Positions 1 to 8,237 of a stretch of 33,225 nucleotides of DNA are shown piece after piece. Both the position numbers and the translations under genes were made by a program. Location of the stretch: positions 1 to 33,225 of the forward strand of contig CANJXF010000046.1 of the NCBI GenBank assembly GCA_947478865.1, given 5' to 3'. A model generated the notes under the pieces. It did no database searches. It saw only the letters and a program-made list of their open reading frames with translations, and was not told where the DNA came from. Positions within the stretch are counted from its first letter, which is position 1. Each line of letters starts with the position of its first letter. Source of the DNA: Verrucomicrobiales bacterium (GTDB lineage: Bacteria; Verrucomicrobiota; Verrucomicrobiia; Limisphaerales; CANJXF01).

Positions 1-103
1 CTTCGTCTGGCTCGGCTGGCTCGTCTTCTTCTATCCCGTGTCCGATGCCCTCCGCATGGCTTCGCAGCTTTTCACGTCTGATATCTTCCCGCCCACCCCA
101 TGA
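1..103 (+). CDS. C-terminal end of a membrane protein (MBOAT-like acyltransferase suspected), 5'-truncated
   Basis: The reading frame is open from base 2 to a TGA at 101-103 and gives 33 residues. They begin with a hydrophobic, Trp/Phe-rich segment (FVWLGWLVFFYP) typical of a last membrane helix and end in a short polar tail with Pro. The stop overlaps the ATG of the next gene (ATGA at 100-103), so the two are translationally coupled. Because the next gene is an SGNH/GDSL-like hydrolase, and MBOAT O-acyltransferases are often paired with such proteins in polysaccharide O-acetylation systems, an MBOAT protein is the best guess. The fragment itself is too short to prove this. Confidence 0.4.
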   Translation, partial: FVWLGWLVFFYPVSDALRMASQLFTSDIFPPTP

Positions 104-1344
104 GTCCCGTCGAAATCCTCGGCGCTCTCCGCCGCCTTCCGCTCGCCCCTCGCTCCATCCTCCTCGGCGCCTTCATCGGCTTCGCTGCATTCTGCCTCCT
201 CGGTCGCCAGGCCGCCCGCACCGACGAGCATAAAAACTTTGTGCGCCTCACGCGCTACACGTCGCCAGAAACGCTCTATTATCCGACCGTCAACGAACTC
301 ATGGCGATCGTGCGCGCCCGCACAAAGCCGGGCCAGATCCTCGTGATCGTCGGCGGTAACTCAGTCTTGCGCGGCGTCGGTCAGCCCGCGGACAAAATCT
401 GGACCAAACGTCTTCAAGCTGAACTCGGTGCCGGTTACGCCGTCTTCAATTTTGCCTTTAACGGATCCGCCATCACCGACGGCGCCGCCGTCGTGGCCGA
501 AGCGCTGCGCAATGAGTTTCCCAAGCAGATCTACATGGCCAACGCGGCGCCGACCCAAGGCGTGAACCCGGAGGGTTCGCTCGTTTATCGCTTCTTATTC
601 TGGGACGCATGGTCGAAGGGGTATCTCGATAAAACCGACGCGAAACGGAACACGAAAATCAGCGATACTCACGCCAATCGTGCTTACCATTTCCAAGACG
701 GCTTTGCCGAGCTCACCATCCGGGACTGGTTTGATCGCTGGTTCTATTTTCAGGATTTCTGGAACGACGTTAGCCTCACCCGTTTTAGCACCGTCTGGGG
801 CGCCTACATGCCGGGTCCTTTGCTCTTCAGCCAAGCGCGCAACAGCTTCAAGGATCCGGAGCCTGACTTCCTCAATCCCGTCGCGATTCCTTTCGCAGCC
901 CGCTATCGACCCGACACCATCGCCATCGAACTGTTGAATGTCCGAGGGTGCAGCTGGGACGCGTTCGAACGGGAGAAAACGCCCGACGGAAAATGGAAAA
1001 TCTACGAACCGACCTGGCAGCGTTTTCACGAAGACGTAACGGCGTCCTTTCCCCAAGCCCTGAAAAAACGCACCCTGGTCCTGATGAGCCACAGCAGCCC
1101 GTATTACGTCAACAAACTGACCCCCGACGAAATCGAGCGCGACGGACTCGCCTACACGCTCGCCGTCAAAGAATGGGAAAAAGCCGGCTACGCCTCGATG
1201 GAGTACGGCAAGGATTTCCACGCCACGCAGGACTACGGCGACCGCACTCACCTCACGTGGAAGGGCGGCGAAAAACTCGCCGTGCTCGTCGCCGCCAAGG
1301 TTCGCGATATGTCCAAGGAACTCGGTTATCTCGACCCCAAATGA
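100..1344 (+). CDS. membrane-anchored SGNH/GDSL-like hydrolase or acyltransferase-associated protein
   Basis: This 414-residue protein has one N-terminal membrane segment (about residues 14-36) and then a large domain expected outside the membrane. GGNS at 85-88 sits after a hydrophobic strand (ILVIV), where the block I nucleophile Ser of SGNH enzymes lies. NGS at 121-123 could be an oxyanion-hole block. DRTH at 381-384 near the C-terminus matches the block V Asp-x-x-His pair. This arrangement is known from proteins such as AlgX/AlgJ and DltD that work with MBOAT partners in O-acylation of polymers. The ATG overlaps the stop of the upstream membrane gene, and the stop overlaps the ATG of a small membrane protein, so the three form one operon. 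The role as polysaccharide O-acetylation partner is inferred; the motif assignment is by eye. Confidence 0.6.
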   Translation: MSPVEILGALRRLPLAPRSILLGAFIGFAAFCLLGRQAARTDEHKNFVRLTRYTSPETLYYPTVNELMAIVRARTKPGQILVIVGGNSVLRGVGQPADKIWTKRLQAELGAGYAVFNFAFNGSAITDGAAVVAEALRNEFPKQIYMANAAPTQGVNPEGSLVYRFLFWDAWSKGYLDKTDAKRNTKISDTHANRAYHFQDGFAELTIRDWFDRWFYFQDFWNDVSLTRFSTVWGAYMPGPLLFSQARNSFKDPEPDFLNPVAIPFAARYRPDTIAIELLNVRGCSWDAFEREKTPDGKWKIYEPTWQRFHEDVTASFPQALKKRTLVLMSHSSPYYVNKLTPDEIERDGLAYTLAVKEWEKAGYASMEYGKDFHATQDYGDRTHLTWKGGEKLAVLVAAKVRDMSKELGYLDPK

Positions 1345-1487
1345 AAACCAACGAACCTACGTTCAAATCGCCGGTCGTTCGTCACGCGCTTTCACTCCTA
1401 GTCGGTTTGGCCGTGGGCGTGTTTTTCCACTACCTGCTCTTCCGGCTCACGCTTCCGGTCCAGCCTTTCATCTACGTCGCGTTTTGA
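1341..1487 (+). CDS. 48-residue single-span membrane protein
   Basis: The ATG at 1341 overlaps the stop of the SGNH-like gene (ATGA) and the frame ends at TGA 1485-1487. The product has a polar, basic N-terminus of about 14 residues, then a hydrophobic helix (ALSLLVGLAVGVFFHYLLF, about residues 16-34) and a short tail ending in YVAF. There is no signal-peptidase-like site, so it is probably an inserted single-pass protein. The tight coupling to the MBOAT/SGNH-like pair argues that it is real and may be a small subunit of that membrane complex. I do not recognise a family. The next gene starts 9 bases downstream. Confidence 0.6.
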   Translation: MKTNEPTFKSPVVRHALSLLVGLAVGVFFHYLLFRLTLPVQPFIYVAF

Positions 1488-1496
1488 TCTTCCACC

Positions 1497-2462
1497 ATGA
1501 ATGTCGCTCGCGCCCACGCCCTCCCCCACTTTTTTCTGCGCCGCAGTTTGATTCTAGCGACGGTGCTCGCCACCACGTTCGCGTCCCTGCGCGGCGCCGA
1601 TGCGTTCGACCAATGGACGTGGCGCGGCCTCGAGGCCAAGGAAAGTTTCAAGGGTAACAACTACCAGGGCGCCGCCTTCGCGAAGGATCAGGTCGTCATC
1701 GTCGGCAGCGGTTTCAAGATTCTTGCGCGCAAAGAAAGCGATCCCGCCTGGCGGATCTACGATGCCGGCACCCAACGCCCGGTCTACGGCGTTGCCACCG
1801 CCCACGACACGTTTTTTGCCGTCGGCGCCCGCGGCACTATTCTCAGCTCGAAGACCGCCGAAACCTGGACCGCGCGCAACTCGCCCGTCGCCGTCGCGCT
1901 GGCCGCCATCACCTACACGGACAGCGTATTCGTCGCCGTCGGCGACGGCGGCACCATCCTGACTTCGCGCGTCGGCAGCCAATGGCTGCTCCAACCTTCA
2001 CGCGTCCTCGAGTCGCTCCACGGCGCAACCTACCGCGATGAAACCTTCATCGTCGTTGGCGCAAACGGCACGATCCTCGCCTCGAAGGACGGCAGCTACT
2101 GGCTCCCGCAAACCGCCGGGACAAAACGCTCGCTGTACAGCGTCACCGTAAGCCCGACCGGGAAAAAAATCTTCGTCGCCGTCGGCGAGGAGGGTACCAT
2201 TTTAACTTCACCCGACGGCAAAGCGTGGACCGCCCAAAATTCCGGCACCACAAAAACGCTCTACGGCATCGACTATGGCCAAGGCACGTTTGTCGCCGTC
2301 GGCGCGGCGGGTACGATCCTCACATCGCCGGACGGCGTAACGTGGAAATCGCGCACCTCAGGCGTGACGCATTTTCTCAAAGCTGTGACCTTCGCGCGCA
2401 ACACCTGCTGGGTCGTCGGCCTGAACGGCGCCATCCTCGAGTCCGGCGCCTTCGGCAAATAA
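1497..2462 (+). CDS. exported seven-repeat beta-propeller (BNR/Ycf48-like)
   Basis: The 321-residue product starts with a Sec-type signal sequence (basic FLRRSLILATVLATTFAS, likely cleavage near residue 35). The rest is a series of repeats of about 38-42 residues of the form FVAVG-x-x-GTILTS-x-DG-x-x-W. I count seven, the last being WVVGLNGAILES. A strand at the mature N-terminus could close the ring. This repeat style is known from BNR/Asp-box and Ycf48-like propellers that act as binding or assembly scaffolds outside the cytoplasm; a catalytic role is not indicated. It starts 9 bases after the small membrane gene and is probably the last member of that operon, as a palindromic repeat element follows. 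The ligand is unknown. Confidence 0.75.
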   Translation: MNVARAHALPHFFLRRSLILATVLATTFASLRGADAFDQWTWRGLEAKESFKGNNYQGAAFAKDQVVIVGSGFKILARKESDPAWRIYDAGTQRPVYGVATAHDTFFAVGARGTILSSKTAETWTARNSPVAVALAAITYTDSVFVAVGDGGTILTSRVGSQWLLQPSRVLESLHGATYRDETFIVVGANGTILASKDGSYWLPQTAGTKRSLYSVTVSPTGKKIFVAVGEEGTILTSPDGKAWTAQNSGTTKTLYGIDYGQGTFVAVGAAGTILTSPDGVTWKSRTSGVTHFLKAVTFARNTCWVVGLNGAILESGAFGK

Positions 2463-2493
2463 GCGCTCGGCGTTTTCACCCGTTCGCTCATAA

Positions 2494-2630
2494 GAGCGGT
2501 TTAAGTTTTCCGTGGCCGTTTTGTGTAGCGTCAGGCGTCCCTGCCTGCCGGGTTCGGCGTCTTCGGTTCGGCAGGCAGGGACGCCTGCCGCTACGTCGAT
2601 AGCGGCTACGCTTTTGGTTAAACCGCTCTA
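2494..2630 (+). repeat. 137 bp palindromic MITE-like element, copy 1
   Basis: The ends are 12 bp perfect inverted repeats (AGAGCGGTTTAA at 2494-2505 and TTAAACCGCTCT at 2619-2630). Inside is a long hairpin: arms 2526-2550 and 2571-2595 pair over 25 bp with one mismatch around a 20 nt loop. A second copy of exactly the same length lies at 32536-32672 in the opposite orientation, with the same arms, spacing and flanking segments. There is no coding capacity. The structure fits a small non-autonomous transposable element or a REPIN-like repeat. It fills the gap between the propeller gene and the ABC ATPase gene, and its hairpin could also stop transcription. Confidence 0.8.
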
Positions 2631-2703
2631 AATGGAGGCGGGCGCCCGAAAAAATTCGCCGTGACCTCCCCTCGCCGTCACCGCTAATTTGACGACTCAC
2701 TTC

Positions 2704-4146
2704 ATGGCCACCGTTTCAAACTCCGCGTCCACGCCTCTCCCCAGCAGCGTGAAACCGGCCGGAGAAATCGCGATCCGCATCCAAAACCTCGCGAAATCCT
2801 ATCGCATCTGGACGAATCCGGCCGCCCGCCTGAAGGCCCCGTTCTACGAAACCCTCGCCCGGTTCGTGCCCACCGCGCTGCCGCTGCACCAGCGCCTCCG
2901 CGCCCGAGCCGCGGCGTGCTTCCGCGATTTTCACGCGCTGCGCGATTGCTCGTTCGAGGTCGGCCGCGGCGAGACCTTCGGCATCGTCGGTAGCAACGGC
3001 GCCGGCAAATCGACTCTGCTGCAACTGGTCGCCGGCACGCTCACGCCCACCAGCGGCGAGGTTTCCGTTCGCGGCCGCGTCGCGGCGCTGCTCGAACTCG
3101 GCTCGGGCTTCGACCCGAATTTCACCGGCGTCGAAAACGTTTATCTCAACGGCGCCATCCTCGGGCTCTCCGAAGCCGAGGTCCGGGCCCGGTTCGCGGA
3201 GATCGCGGAGTTCGCTGACATCGGCGACTTCATCCATCAACCGGTGCGCACGTATTCCAGCGGCATGGTGGTACGGCTCGCGTTCGCGATCTCGGTCTGC
3301 ATCGAGCCGCAGGTGCTCATCGTCGACGAAGCTCTCGCCGTGGGGGACAATTATTTCGTTAATAAATGTTTTCACCGGCTCAACGAGCTCAAGAGCCGCG
3401 GCGTCACCATCCTCTTTGTCAGCCACTCGGCCTCGACCGTGACGAGCCTGTGCAGCCGCGCGCTGCTGTTGGACAAAGGTTCACCGCTGATGGTCGGCCC
3501 GGCCGAGGAAGTCGTTAACCTCTACAACCAGCTCACCCGCGAAAAACAAAGCGCTGATGTCCAGCGGCTCGCCCCGCAGACGTCGACTCCGTCCTCCGCT
3601 CCGGCCGGCGGCAGCAGCGGCGCGGCAGCAGCAGCTGCGGCCATTGAATTTTCTGCTGACCCTGAACTGGAAAAACGCTGCCGCGCCACGCGCCACGGCA
3701 ACGGCGCCGCGCGCATTGTTCGGGTGCGTTTGGAAAATACCGCGGGCGAAGAGCGCTCCGAGTTCACGCACGGCCAAAACGTCGTCATCAAATTCTACTG
3801 CGAATTTCACGAGAACGCCGACCACCTCGTGATCGGCTACTTCTGTCGCACCGACACCGGCATCAATCTCACCGGCACCAACACGGAGATCGAGGGCATC
3901 AAAATTCCCGCGCACGCCGCGGGTAGCCGGAGCCTCATGTTGTTTCACACCACGCTGCCCGTGCGCCAAGGTATCTATTCGATCACCATGGCGCTCACCG
4001 GCCGGCGCGGCCAGGACGCCGAGATCAGCACGCTGGATTGGGCCGATCTCGCGGTGTCGTTCTCCGTGCATCGCGCGCCCGGCCAGCCGGATTTCGAGCA
4101 GCAGGTCCTGATCCCGCACGACTTCGAGTTTCACCCCGTCGCATGA
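2704..4146 (+). CDS. polysaccharide ABC exporter ATP-binding protein, Wzt-like
   Basis: This 480-residue protein is the ATPase of an ABC-2 type polysaccharide exporter. Walker A (GSNGAGKST) is at 96-104, the signature YSSGM at 184-188 and Walker B (VLIVDEA) at 204-210, with the switch His in FVSHSAS. The signature and the region after Walker B (DNYFVNKC) are typical of the Wzt/TagH/RfbE group. An Ala/Ser-rich linker at about 290-318 leads to a C-terminal beta-sandwich-like domain (about 330-480) like the Wzt carbohydrate-binding domain, which selects capped O-antigen chains. I chose ATG 2704; a TTG at 2689 in the same frame is the alternative, and neither has a clear ribosome binding site. 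No Wzm permease gene is in the window, which is unusual because the two are normally adjacent. Confidence 0.9.
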   Translation: MATVSNSASTPLPSSVKPAGEIAIRIQNLAKSYRIWTNPAARLKAPFYETLARFVPTALPLHQRLRARAAACFRDFHALRDCSFEVGRGETFGIVGSNGAGKSTLLQLVAGTLTPTSGEVSVRGRVAALLELGSGFDPNFTGVENVYLNGAILGLSEAEVRARFAEIAEFADIGDFIHQPVRTYSSGMVVRLAFAISVCIEPQVLIVDEALAVGDNYFVNKCFHRLNELKSRGVTILFVSHSASTVTSLCSRALLLDKGSPLMVGPAEEVVNLYNQLTREKQSADVQRLAPQTSTPSSAPAGGSSGAAAAAAAIEFSADPELEKRCRATRHGNGAARIVRVRLENTAGEERSEFTHGQNVVIKFYCEFHENADHLVIGYFCRTDTGINLTGTNTEIEGIKIPAHAAGSRSLMLFHTTLPVRQGIYSITMALTGRRGQDAEISTLDWADLAVSFSVHRAPGQPDFEQQVLIPHDFEFHPVA

Positions 4147-4181
4147 GTCGCTCCGGCCCGAATAACCCTCCGCCCGTGGGC

Positions 4182-4230
4182 CAGCGCGCTTGTGCGCGCT
4201 CCGTGACCCGGAGCGCGCGCGAGCGCGCTG
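4182..4230 (+). repeat. long GC-rich hairpin in the Wzt-Gfo/Idh gap
   Basis: CAGCGCGCT (4182-4190) pairs with AGCGCGCTG (4222-4230), and GCGCGCTCCG (4194-4203) with CGGAGCGCGC (4209-4218). The 3-nt stretches between them pair as U-G, G-C and U-G in RNA, so the stem is 22 bp with a 5 nt loop (TGACC). There is no T-run, so it is not a classical intrinsic terminator. It may be a REP-type repeat or an mRNA-stabilising or attenuating structure. Confidence 0.7.
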
Positions 4231-4273
4231 ACCTACACGCCGCGACTGAAACCGCCCGTCTGTCCTTCTCACT

Positions 4274-4300
4274 TTCCGTGTCTTCCGCGTGTTCCGTGGG
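4274..4300 (+). repeat. three tandem 9-mers before the Gfo/Idh gene
   Basis: TTCCGTGTC, TTCCGCGTG and TTCCGTGGG follow each other directly, ending 21 bases before the ATG at 4322. The tract is pyrimidine-rich and contains no Shine-Dalgarno sequence. It could be a remnant of a dispersed simple repeat or a leader element; function is unknown. Confidence 0.45.
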
Positions 4301-4321
4301 CACCTCTCCGATCCGTCAACC

Positions 4322-5377
4322 ATGATCACGCTTGCCCAGATCGGCTGCGGTTATTGGGGCCCGAATCTCCTGCGCAACTTCACCGCGCTGCCGGAGGCGC
4401 ACGTCAAATATGTCGTCGAGGCGAGCGAAGATCGCCGGCGTTACGTGCGCGAAAATTTTCCACACACAACCGCGGTGCCCGATCTCGATCCGGTCCTCGC
4501 CGACCCGTCCGTGCAAGCCGTGCTTGTGGCCACGCCCGCCGGTTCGCACTTCGCGCTCGCCCTGCAATGTCTCAAGGCGGGCAAGCACACGTTTGTCGAA
4601 AAGCCGCTCGCCATGTCGGTCGCCGAGGTGGACAGGCTCGCCGCCGAAGCCACGCGCCGCGGGCTCACGCTGATGGCCGGGCACACGTTTCTCTACAATC
4701 CGGCCGTGCTGGCACTCAAGGCGCTCGTCGATTCGGGCGAACTCGGCCGCATTTATTATATTTACACGCAGCGCCTCAATCTCGGCGTGGTCCGCGCCGA
4801 CGTTAACGCGCTCTGGAATCTCGCGCCGCACGACGTGAGTATCTGCAATTTTCTCCTTGGTGCGGCGCCGGTGGCAGTGACCGCGCACGGTACAGCGTAT
4901 CTTCAACCTGGCATTGAGGACGTTGTTTTCGCCCACCTCGAATATCCCGGAGAAATCCGCGCCAGCATCCACGTGAGCTGGCTCGATCCGAACAAGACGC
5001 GCAAGGTCACGCTGGTCGGCAGCCGCAAGATGGTCGTCTACGACGACGTCGCCGCGGACAAACTCACGATCTACGACAAAGGCATCGACTCGGTACTGAC
5101 CGCGCCGCTGCCCGGCCCTTTGCCGTTCGACCAGCCCGGTGCGCACCGCCTGATCTATCGCAGCGGAGAAATTCAGCGGCCGAGACTTTCGGAAGCCGAG
5201 CCCCTGTGTGAAGTGGCCCGCGATTTTCTCTCTGCGATCGCCGAAGGCCACTCTCCCCGGGCCGACGCCGCGAGCGCCCGCCCGGTGGTCGCCGCGTTGC
5301 AAGCCGCTACCCTATCGTTGAAAGAAAACTCGCGCCGCGTCGCGCTCGCTGAAATTCTCGCGGCCTCTGTTTCATGA
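4322..5377 (+). CDS. Gfo/Idh/MocA family sugar dehydrogenase
   Basis: The 351-residue product has an N-terminal Rossmann fold with the GCGYWGPNLLRNF nucleotide-binding loop (about residues 7-19) and the family motif EKP at 93-95, whose Lys is the usual catalytic residue. LAPHDVS follows at 167-173, with His170 in the expected active-site position. Length and layout match the large group of NAD(P)-dependent oxidoreductases that act on nucleotide-activated sugars in surface-polysaccharide loci, often oxidising C3 of a UDP-sugar acid or an aldose. The substrate cannot be read from the sequence. An upstream in-frame ATG at 4289 would add 11 residues without similarity to the fold, so 4322 is preferred. 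The stop overlaps the next start (ATGA). Confidence 0.85.
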   Translation: MITLAQIGCGYWGPNLLRNFTALPEAHVKYVVEASEDRRRYVRENFPHTTAVPDLDPVLADPSVQAVLVATPAGSHFALALQCLKAGKHTFVEKPLAMSVAEVDRLAAEATRRGLTLMAGHTFLYNPAVLALKALVDSGELGRIYYIYTQRLNLGVVRADVNALWNLAPHDVSICNFLLGAAPVAVTAHGTAYLQPGIEDVVFAHLEYPGEIRASIHVSWLDPNKTRKVTLVGSRKMVVYDDVAADKLTIYDKGIDSVLTAPLPGPLPFDQPGAHRLIYRSGEIQRPRLSEAEPLCEVARDFLSAIAEGHSPRADAASARPVVAALQAATLSLKENSRRVALAEILAASVS

Positions 5378-6351
5378 TTTCCGTCGTCATACCCCTGAAA
5401 AACGAGGAGCGAAACGTCCCTCTCCTAGCCGCGAAGTTGACGATCGCTCTGACCGCGCTCAACCGGCCTTACGAGGTTCTCTTCATCAACGACGGGAGCA
5501 CGGATGGGACCAAAGATCGTCTCCACGAACTCTGCGCCGCCGACCCACATCTCAAAGCCATCCACTTTCGCCGCAATCACGGCCAGACCGCCGCGATGCA
5601 GGCCGGTTTTCACCATGCGAGCGGCGCCATCATCGTGGCGATGGATGGCGATCTGCAAAACGATCCGGCGGACATCGGCAAAGTCGTCGCCAAGCTCGAC
5701 GAGGGCTATGACCTCGTTTCCGGCTGGCGGAAAGACCGGCAGGATGCGCCGATCAAACGCAATTTCCTAAGCCGTGTCGCCAACGGCCTCATTTCGCGCA
5801 CAACCGGCGTGCACCTGCATGACTACGGTTGTTCGTTGAAAGCTTATCGTCGCGAGATTCTCGACGGCGTTCACCTCTACGGCGAGATGCACCGGTTCAT
5901 TCCGGTCTACGCATTTTGGAACGGCGCCCGCATTGCCGAGGTGCCCGTGCTCCATCACGCGCGAATTCATGGTGTTTCGAAGTACGGACTCGAGCGGGTG
6001 ATCAAAGTCATTCTCGACCTTGGCGTCGTACTATTTCTGCACCGTTTTTCGCAAAAGCCGATTTACATTTTCGGCTTGTGCGGCCTAGGCAGCTGGGCCG
6101 TGAGTGCGATCGCGAGCGTTGCCGCGGTGCTATACAAGATACTCGGCGAAAAAACCTTCATTCAAACGCCGCTGCCGCTCATTGCGGTCACTACTTTCCT
6201 ACTGGGGGGAATGTGTTTTCTGCTCGGTCTCCTCGCCGAGCTGAGTATCCGCACCTATCACGAGTCGCAGGACAAACCCACGTATCTCATCGCGGCCCGC
6301 GATAATTTAGACCGGCTCAAGCGCCGATCAACCGATCATCCCCCAGCCTGA
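5374..6351 (+). CDS. GT2 polyprenyl-phosphate glycosyltransferase, GtrB/DPM1-like
   Basis: This 325-residue protein starts with the GT2 fold motif SVVIPLKNEE, followed by FINDGSTDGT (38-47) and the metal-binding MDGDLQND (Asp91 and Asp93). Two hydrophobic helices lie at the C-terminus (about 227-255 and 263-287), with the tail ending in YHESQDKPTYL. That architecture is known for GtrB, CsbB and ArnC, which move a sugar from a nucleotide donor to undecaprenyl phosphate on the cytoplasmic face. The product would serve membrane glycosyltransferases of the GT-C type, several of which seem to be encoded downstream. The gene overlaps the preceding dehydrogenase by 4 bases and is 2 bases from the AsnB-type gene. 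The sugar is unknown. Confidence 0.85.
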   Translation: MISVVIPLKNEERNVPLLAAKLTIALTALNRPYEVLFINDGSTDGTKDRLHELCAADPHLKAIHFRRNHGQTAAMQAGFHHASGAIIVAMDGDLQNDPADIGKVVAKLDEGYDLVSGWRKDRQDAPIKRNFLSRVANGLISRTTGVHLHDYGCSLKAYRREILDGVHLYGEMHRFIPVYAFWNGARIAEVPVLHHARIHGVSKYGLERVIKVILDLGVVLFLHRFSQKPIYIFGLCGLGSWAVSAIASVAAVLYKILGEKTFIQTPLPLIAVTTFLLGGMCFLLGLLAELSIRTYHESQDKPTYLIAARDNLDRLKRRSTDHPPA

Positions 6352-6353
6352 TC

Positions 6354-8231
6354 ATGTGCGGTATCACCGGCTTCATCGGGAAAGGTGAACTCGCCGATCT
6401 GCGACGCATGACCGATGCGATCGCGCATCGCGGGCCGGACGACGCGGGATATTGGAGCGACGAAGCCCGCGGGGTTCATCTCGGCCATCGCCGACTTTCC
6501 ATTCTCGATCTCTCGGGCGGATATCAGCCCATGCTCACGGGGGACGGTGGGCTCGTGATCGTTTTCAACGGCGAGATCTACAACTTCGCCGAGCTTCGGG
6601 CCCAACTTGTCGCCCGCGGGCATCAGTTCCAAACCGATCACTCCGACACGGAAGTTCTCCTGCACGGCTACCGCGAATGGGGCTCAGCCCTCCCCTCGCG
6701 CCTCAACGGCATGTGGGCCTTCGTGATCTACGATCGCACCGCGCGAAAGCTTTTCGGCAGCCGGGATCGCTTCGGTAAAAAGCCGTTCTTCTACTCCACG
6801 CAAAACGGCGCCTTTGTCTTCGGCTCCGAACTCAGCGCGCTCAGGGCGCATCCTGCCATCGGCACCAACCTCTCGCGGCGCGCACTGAAAAAATATTTCG
6901 CCTACGGTTACATCCCGGCGCCGCACTCGATTCTCGAGCACGTTTTCAAACTGCCCGGCGGGCACTCCTTCACGCTCGACGTCGACGATCCGGCCCGCGC
7001 GCCGCGGATCGAGAAATATTGGGACTACGTCATCGAGCCTTTCGCGGGTGCGGAAATCCCCGCCGATCCGGAGCGCGTTTGGGGCGAAGAACTCCGCGCC
7101 CGTCTCGATACGGCGGTCCGTCGTCGCCTCGTGGCCGACGTGCCCGTGGGAGTTTTTCTGAGCGGCGGCATCGATTCGTCCGCCATCACGGCCTTTGCCT
7201 CCAAGCATGTGCCGGCCGGGAGATTGAAGACGTTTAGCATCGGTTTTGAGGAGGCGAGCTTCGACGAATCCGCCTACGCGCAGCGTGTCGCAGAGCTCTT
7301 TCAGACCGATCATCGGGTCGAAACCCTTTCGATCACGAAGGCCCACGCGCTCCTGCCCGACATCGCGAAAAAACTCGATGAGCCGATGGGCGACAGCTCG
7401 CTGCTGCCGACTTACCTGTTGAGTGAGTTCACGCGAAAACACGTGAAAGTCGCACTCGGCGGGGACGCCGGCGACGAACTTTTCGCGGGCTACGATCCGT
7501 TCCGCGCACTGGGCAAAGCGGACGCTTATCGGCGGCTGGTACCACGCCCGGTGCATCAGGCCATCCGGCTTCTGGCCGCACGATTGCCAGTGTCGCATCG
7601 CAATCTGGGTTTTGACTTCAAAGTAAAACGCCTGCTGCGGGGGCTCAGCCAGCCTTCGCAACTCTGGCTGCCAGTGTGGATGTCGCCACTCGATCCCGTG
7701 GATTTGGCCGACCTCTTTAACGAACCTGCCGACCTGGCAGAAATTTTCTCCGAGGCGATAGCGGCCTGGGAATCCGATCCCAAACTCGGACTGCTCGACC
7801 GGACCATGCAGTTCTTCACCCGACTCTATCTCCAAGACGACATCTTGGTTAAGGTCGATCGGGCGACAATGATGCACGGCTTGGAAGCCCGAGCGCCGTT
7901 TCTCGATATCGACGTGGTAAATTTTGCTCGCCGTATCCCCGCAGCGTGGAAATTTCGCCGGGGCCAGACCAAATATATCCTGAAAAAAGCACTCGAACCG
8001 GTCCTTCCGTCGGATGTCCTCTATCGCAGGAAAAAGGGCTTCGGAGTACCAATTGCAGCATGGTTCAAAAATGGCGTGCTCAACCTTCCATGCTCGACGT
8101 CGGAGGAGCGACTCAGCTCGAATTTCATCCAAGACAAACTCGACGCCCACCGTGCTGGCCGCTCCGACAACGCAGCCTTTCTTTGGAATACATGGCTGCT
8201 CCGCTCCTGGTCTTCTCAACCCACAATTTGA
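6354..8231 (+). CDS. asnB: glutamine-hydrolysing asparagine synthase-type amidotransferase
   Basis: The 625-residue protein begins MCGITGF, so Cys2 becomes the N-terminal nucleophile of a class II glutamine amidotransferase domain (about 1-200, with RHRGPDD-type and FNGEIYN motifs). The synthetase domain has the ATP-pyrophosphatase loop SGGIDSS at 270-276, GGDAGDELF further on and DRATMMHGLEARAPFLD near 500. This is the full AsnB layout: ammonia from glutamine is passed to an AMP-activated carboxylate. In polysaccharide loci AsnB homologues are known to amidate uronic acids or other carboxyl groups; here a UDP-glucuronate 4-epimerase-like gene lies 4 kb downstream. Free asparagine synthesis is the alternative. 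The start is set by the required Met-Cys. Confidence 0.9.
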   Translation: MCGITGFIGKGELADLRRMTDAIAHRGPDDAGYWSDEARGVHLGHRRLSILDLSGGYQPMLTGDGGLVIVFNGEIYNFAELRAQLVARGHQFQTDHSDTEVLLHGYREWGSALPSRLNGMWAFVIYDRTARKLFGSRDRFGKKPFFYSTQNGAFVFGSELSALRAHPAIGTNLSRRALKKYFAYGYIPAPHSILEHVFKLPGGHSFTLDVDDPARAPRIEKYWDYVIEPFAGAEIPADPERVWGEELRARLDTAVRRRLVADVPVGVFLSGGIDSSAITAFASKHVPAGRLKTFSIGFEEASFDESAYAQRVAELFQTDHRVETLSITKAHALLPDIAKKLDEPMGDSSLLPTYLLSEFTRKHVKVALGGDAGDELFAGYDPFRALGKADAYRRLVPRPVHQAIRLLAARLPVSHRNLGFDFKVKRLLRGLSQPSQLWLPVWMSPLDPVDLADLFNEPADLAEIFSEAIAAWESDPKLGLLDRTMQFFTRLYLQDDILVKVDRATMMHGLEARAPFLDIDVVNFARRIPAAWKFRRGQTKYILKKALEPVLPSDVLYRRKKGFGVPIAAWFKNGVLNLPCSTSEERLSSNFIQDKLDAHRAGRSDNAAFLWNTWLLRSWSSQPTI

Positions 8232-8237
8232 GTTCAT

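Noticed and set aside
6684-8237. A long open frame (517 codons) on the minus strand opposite the asnB gene
   Set aside because: It lies wholly inside a gene with full AsnB motifs on the other strand. Its protein is rich in Arg, Glu and Gly without any domain, as expected for antisense frames in GC-rich DNA. The same holds for the antisense frames at 595-1251 and 4316-5302.
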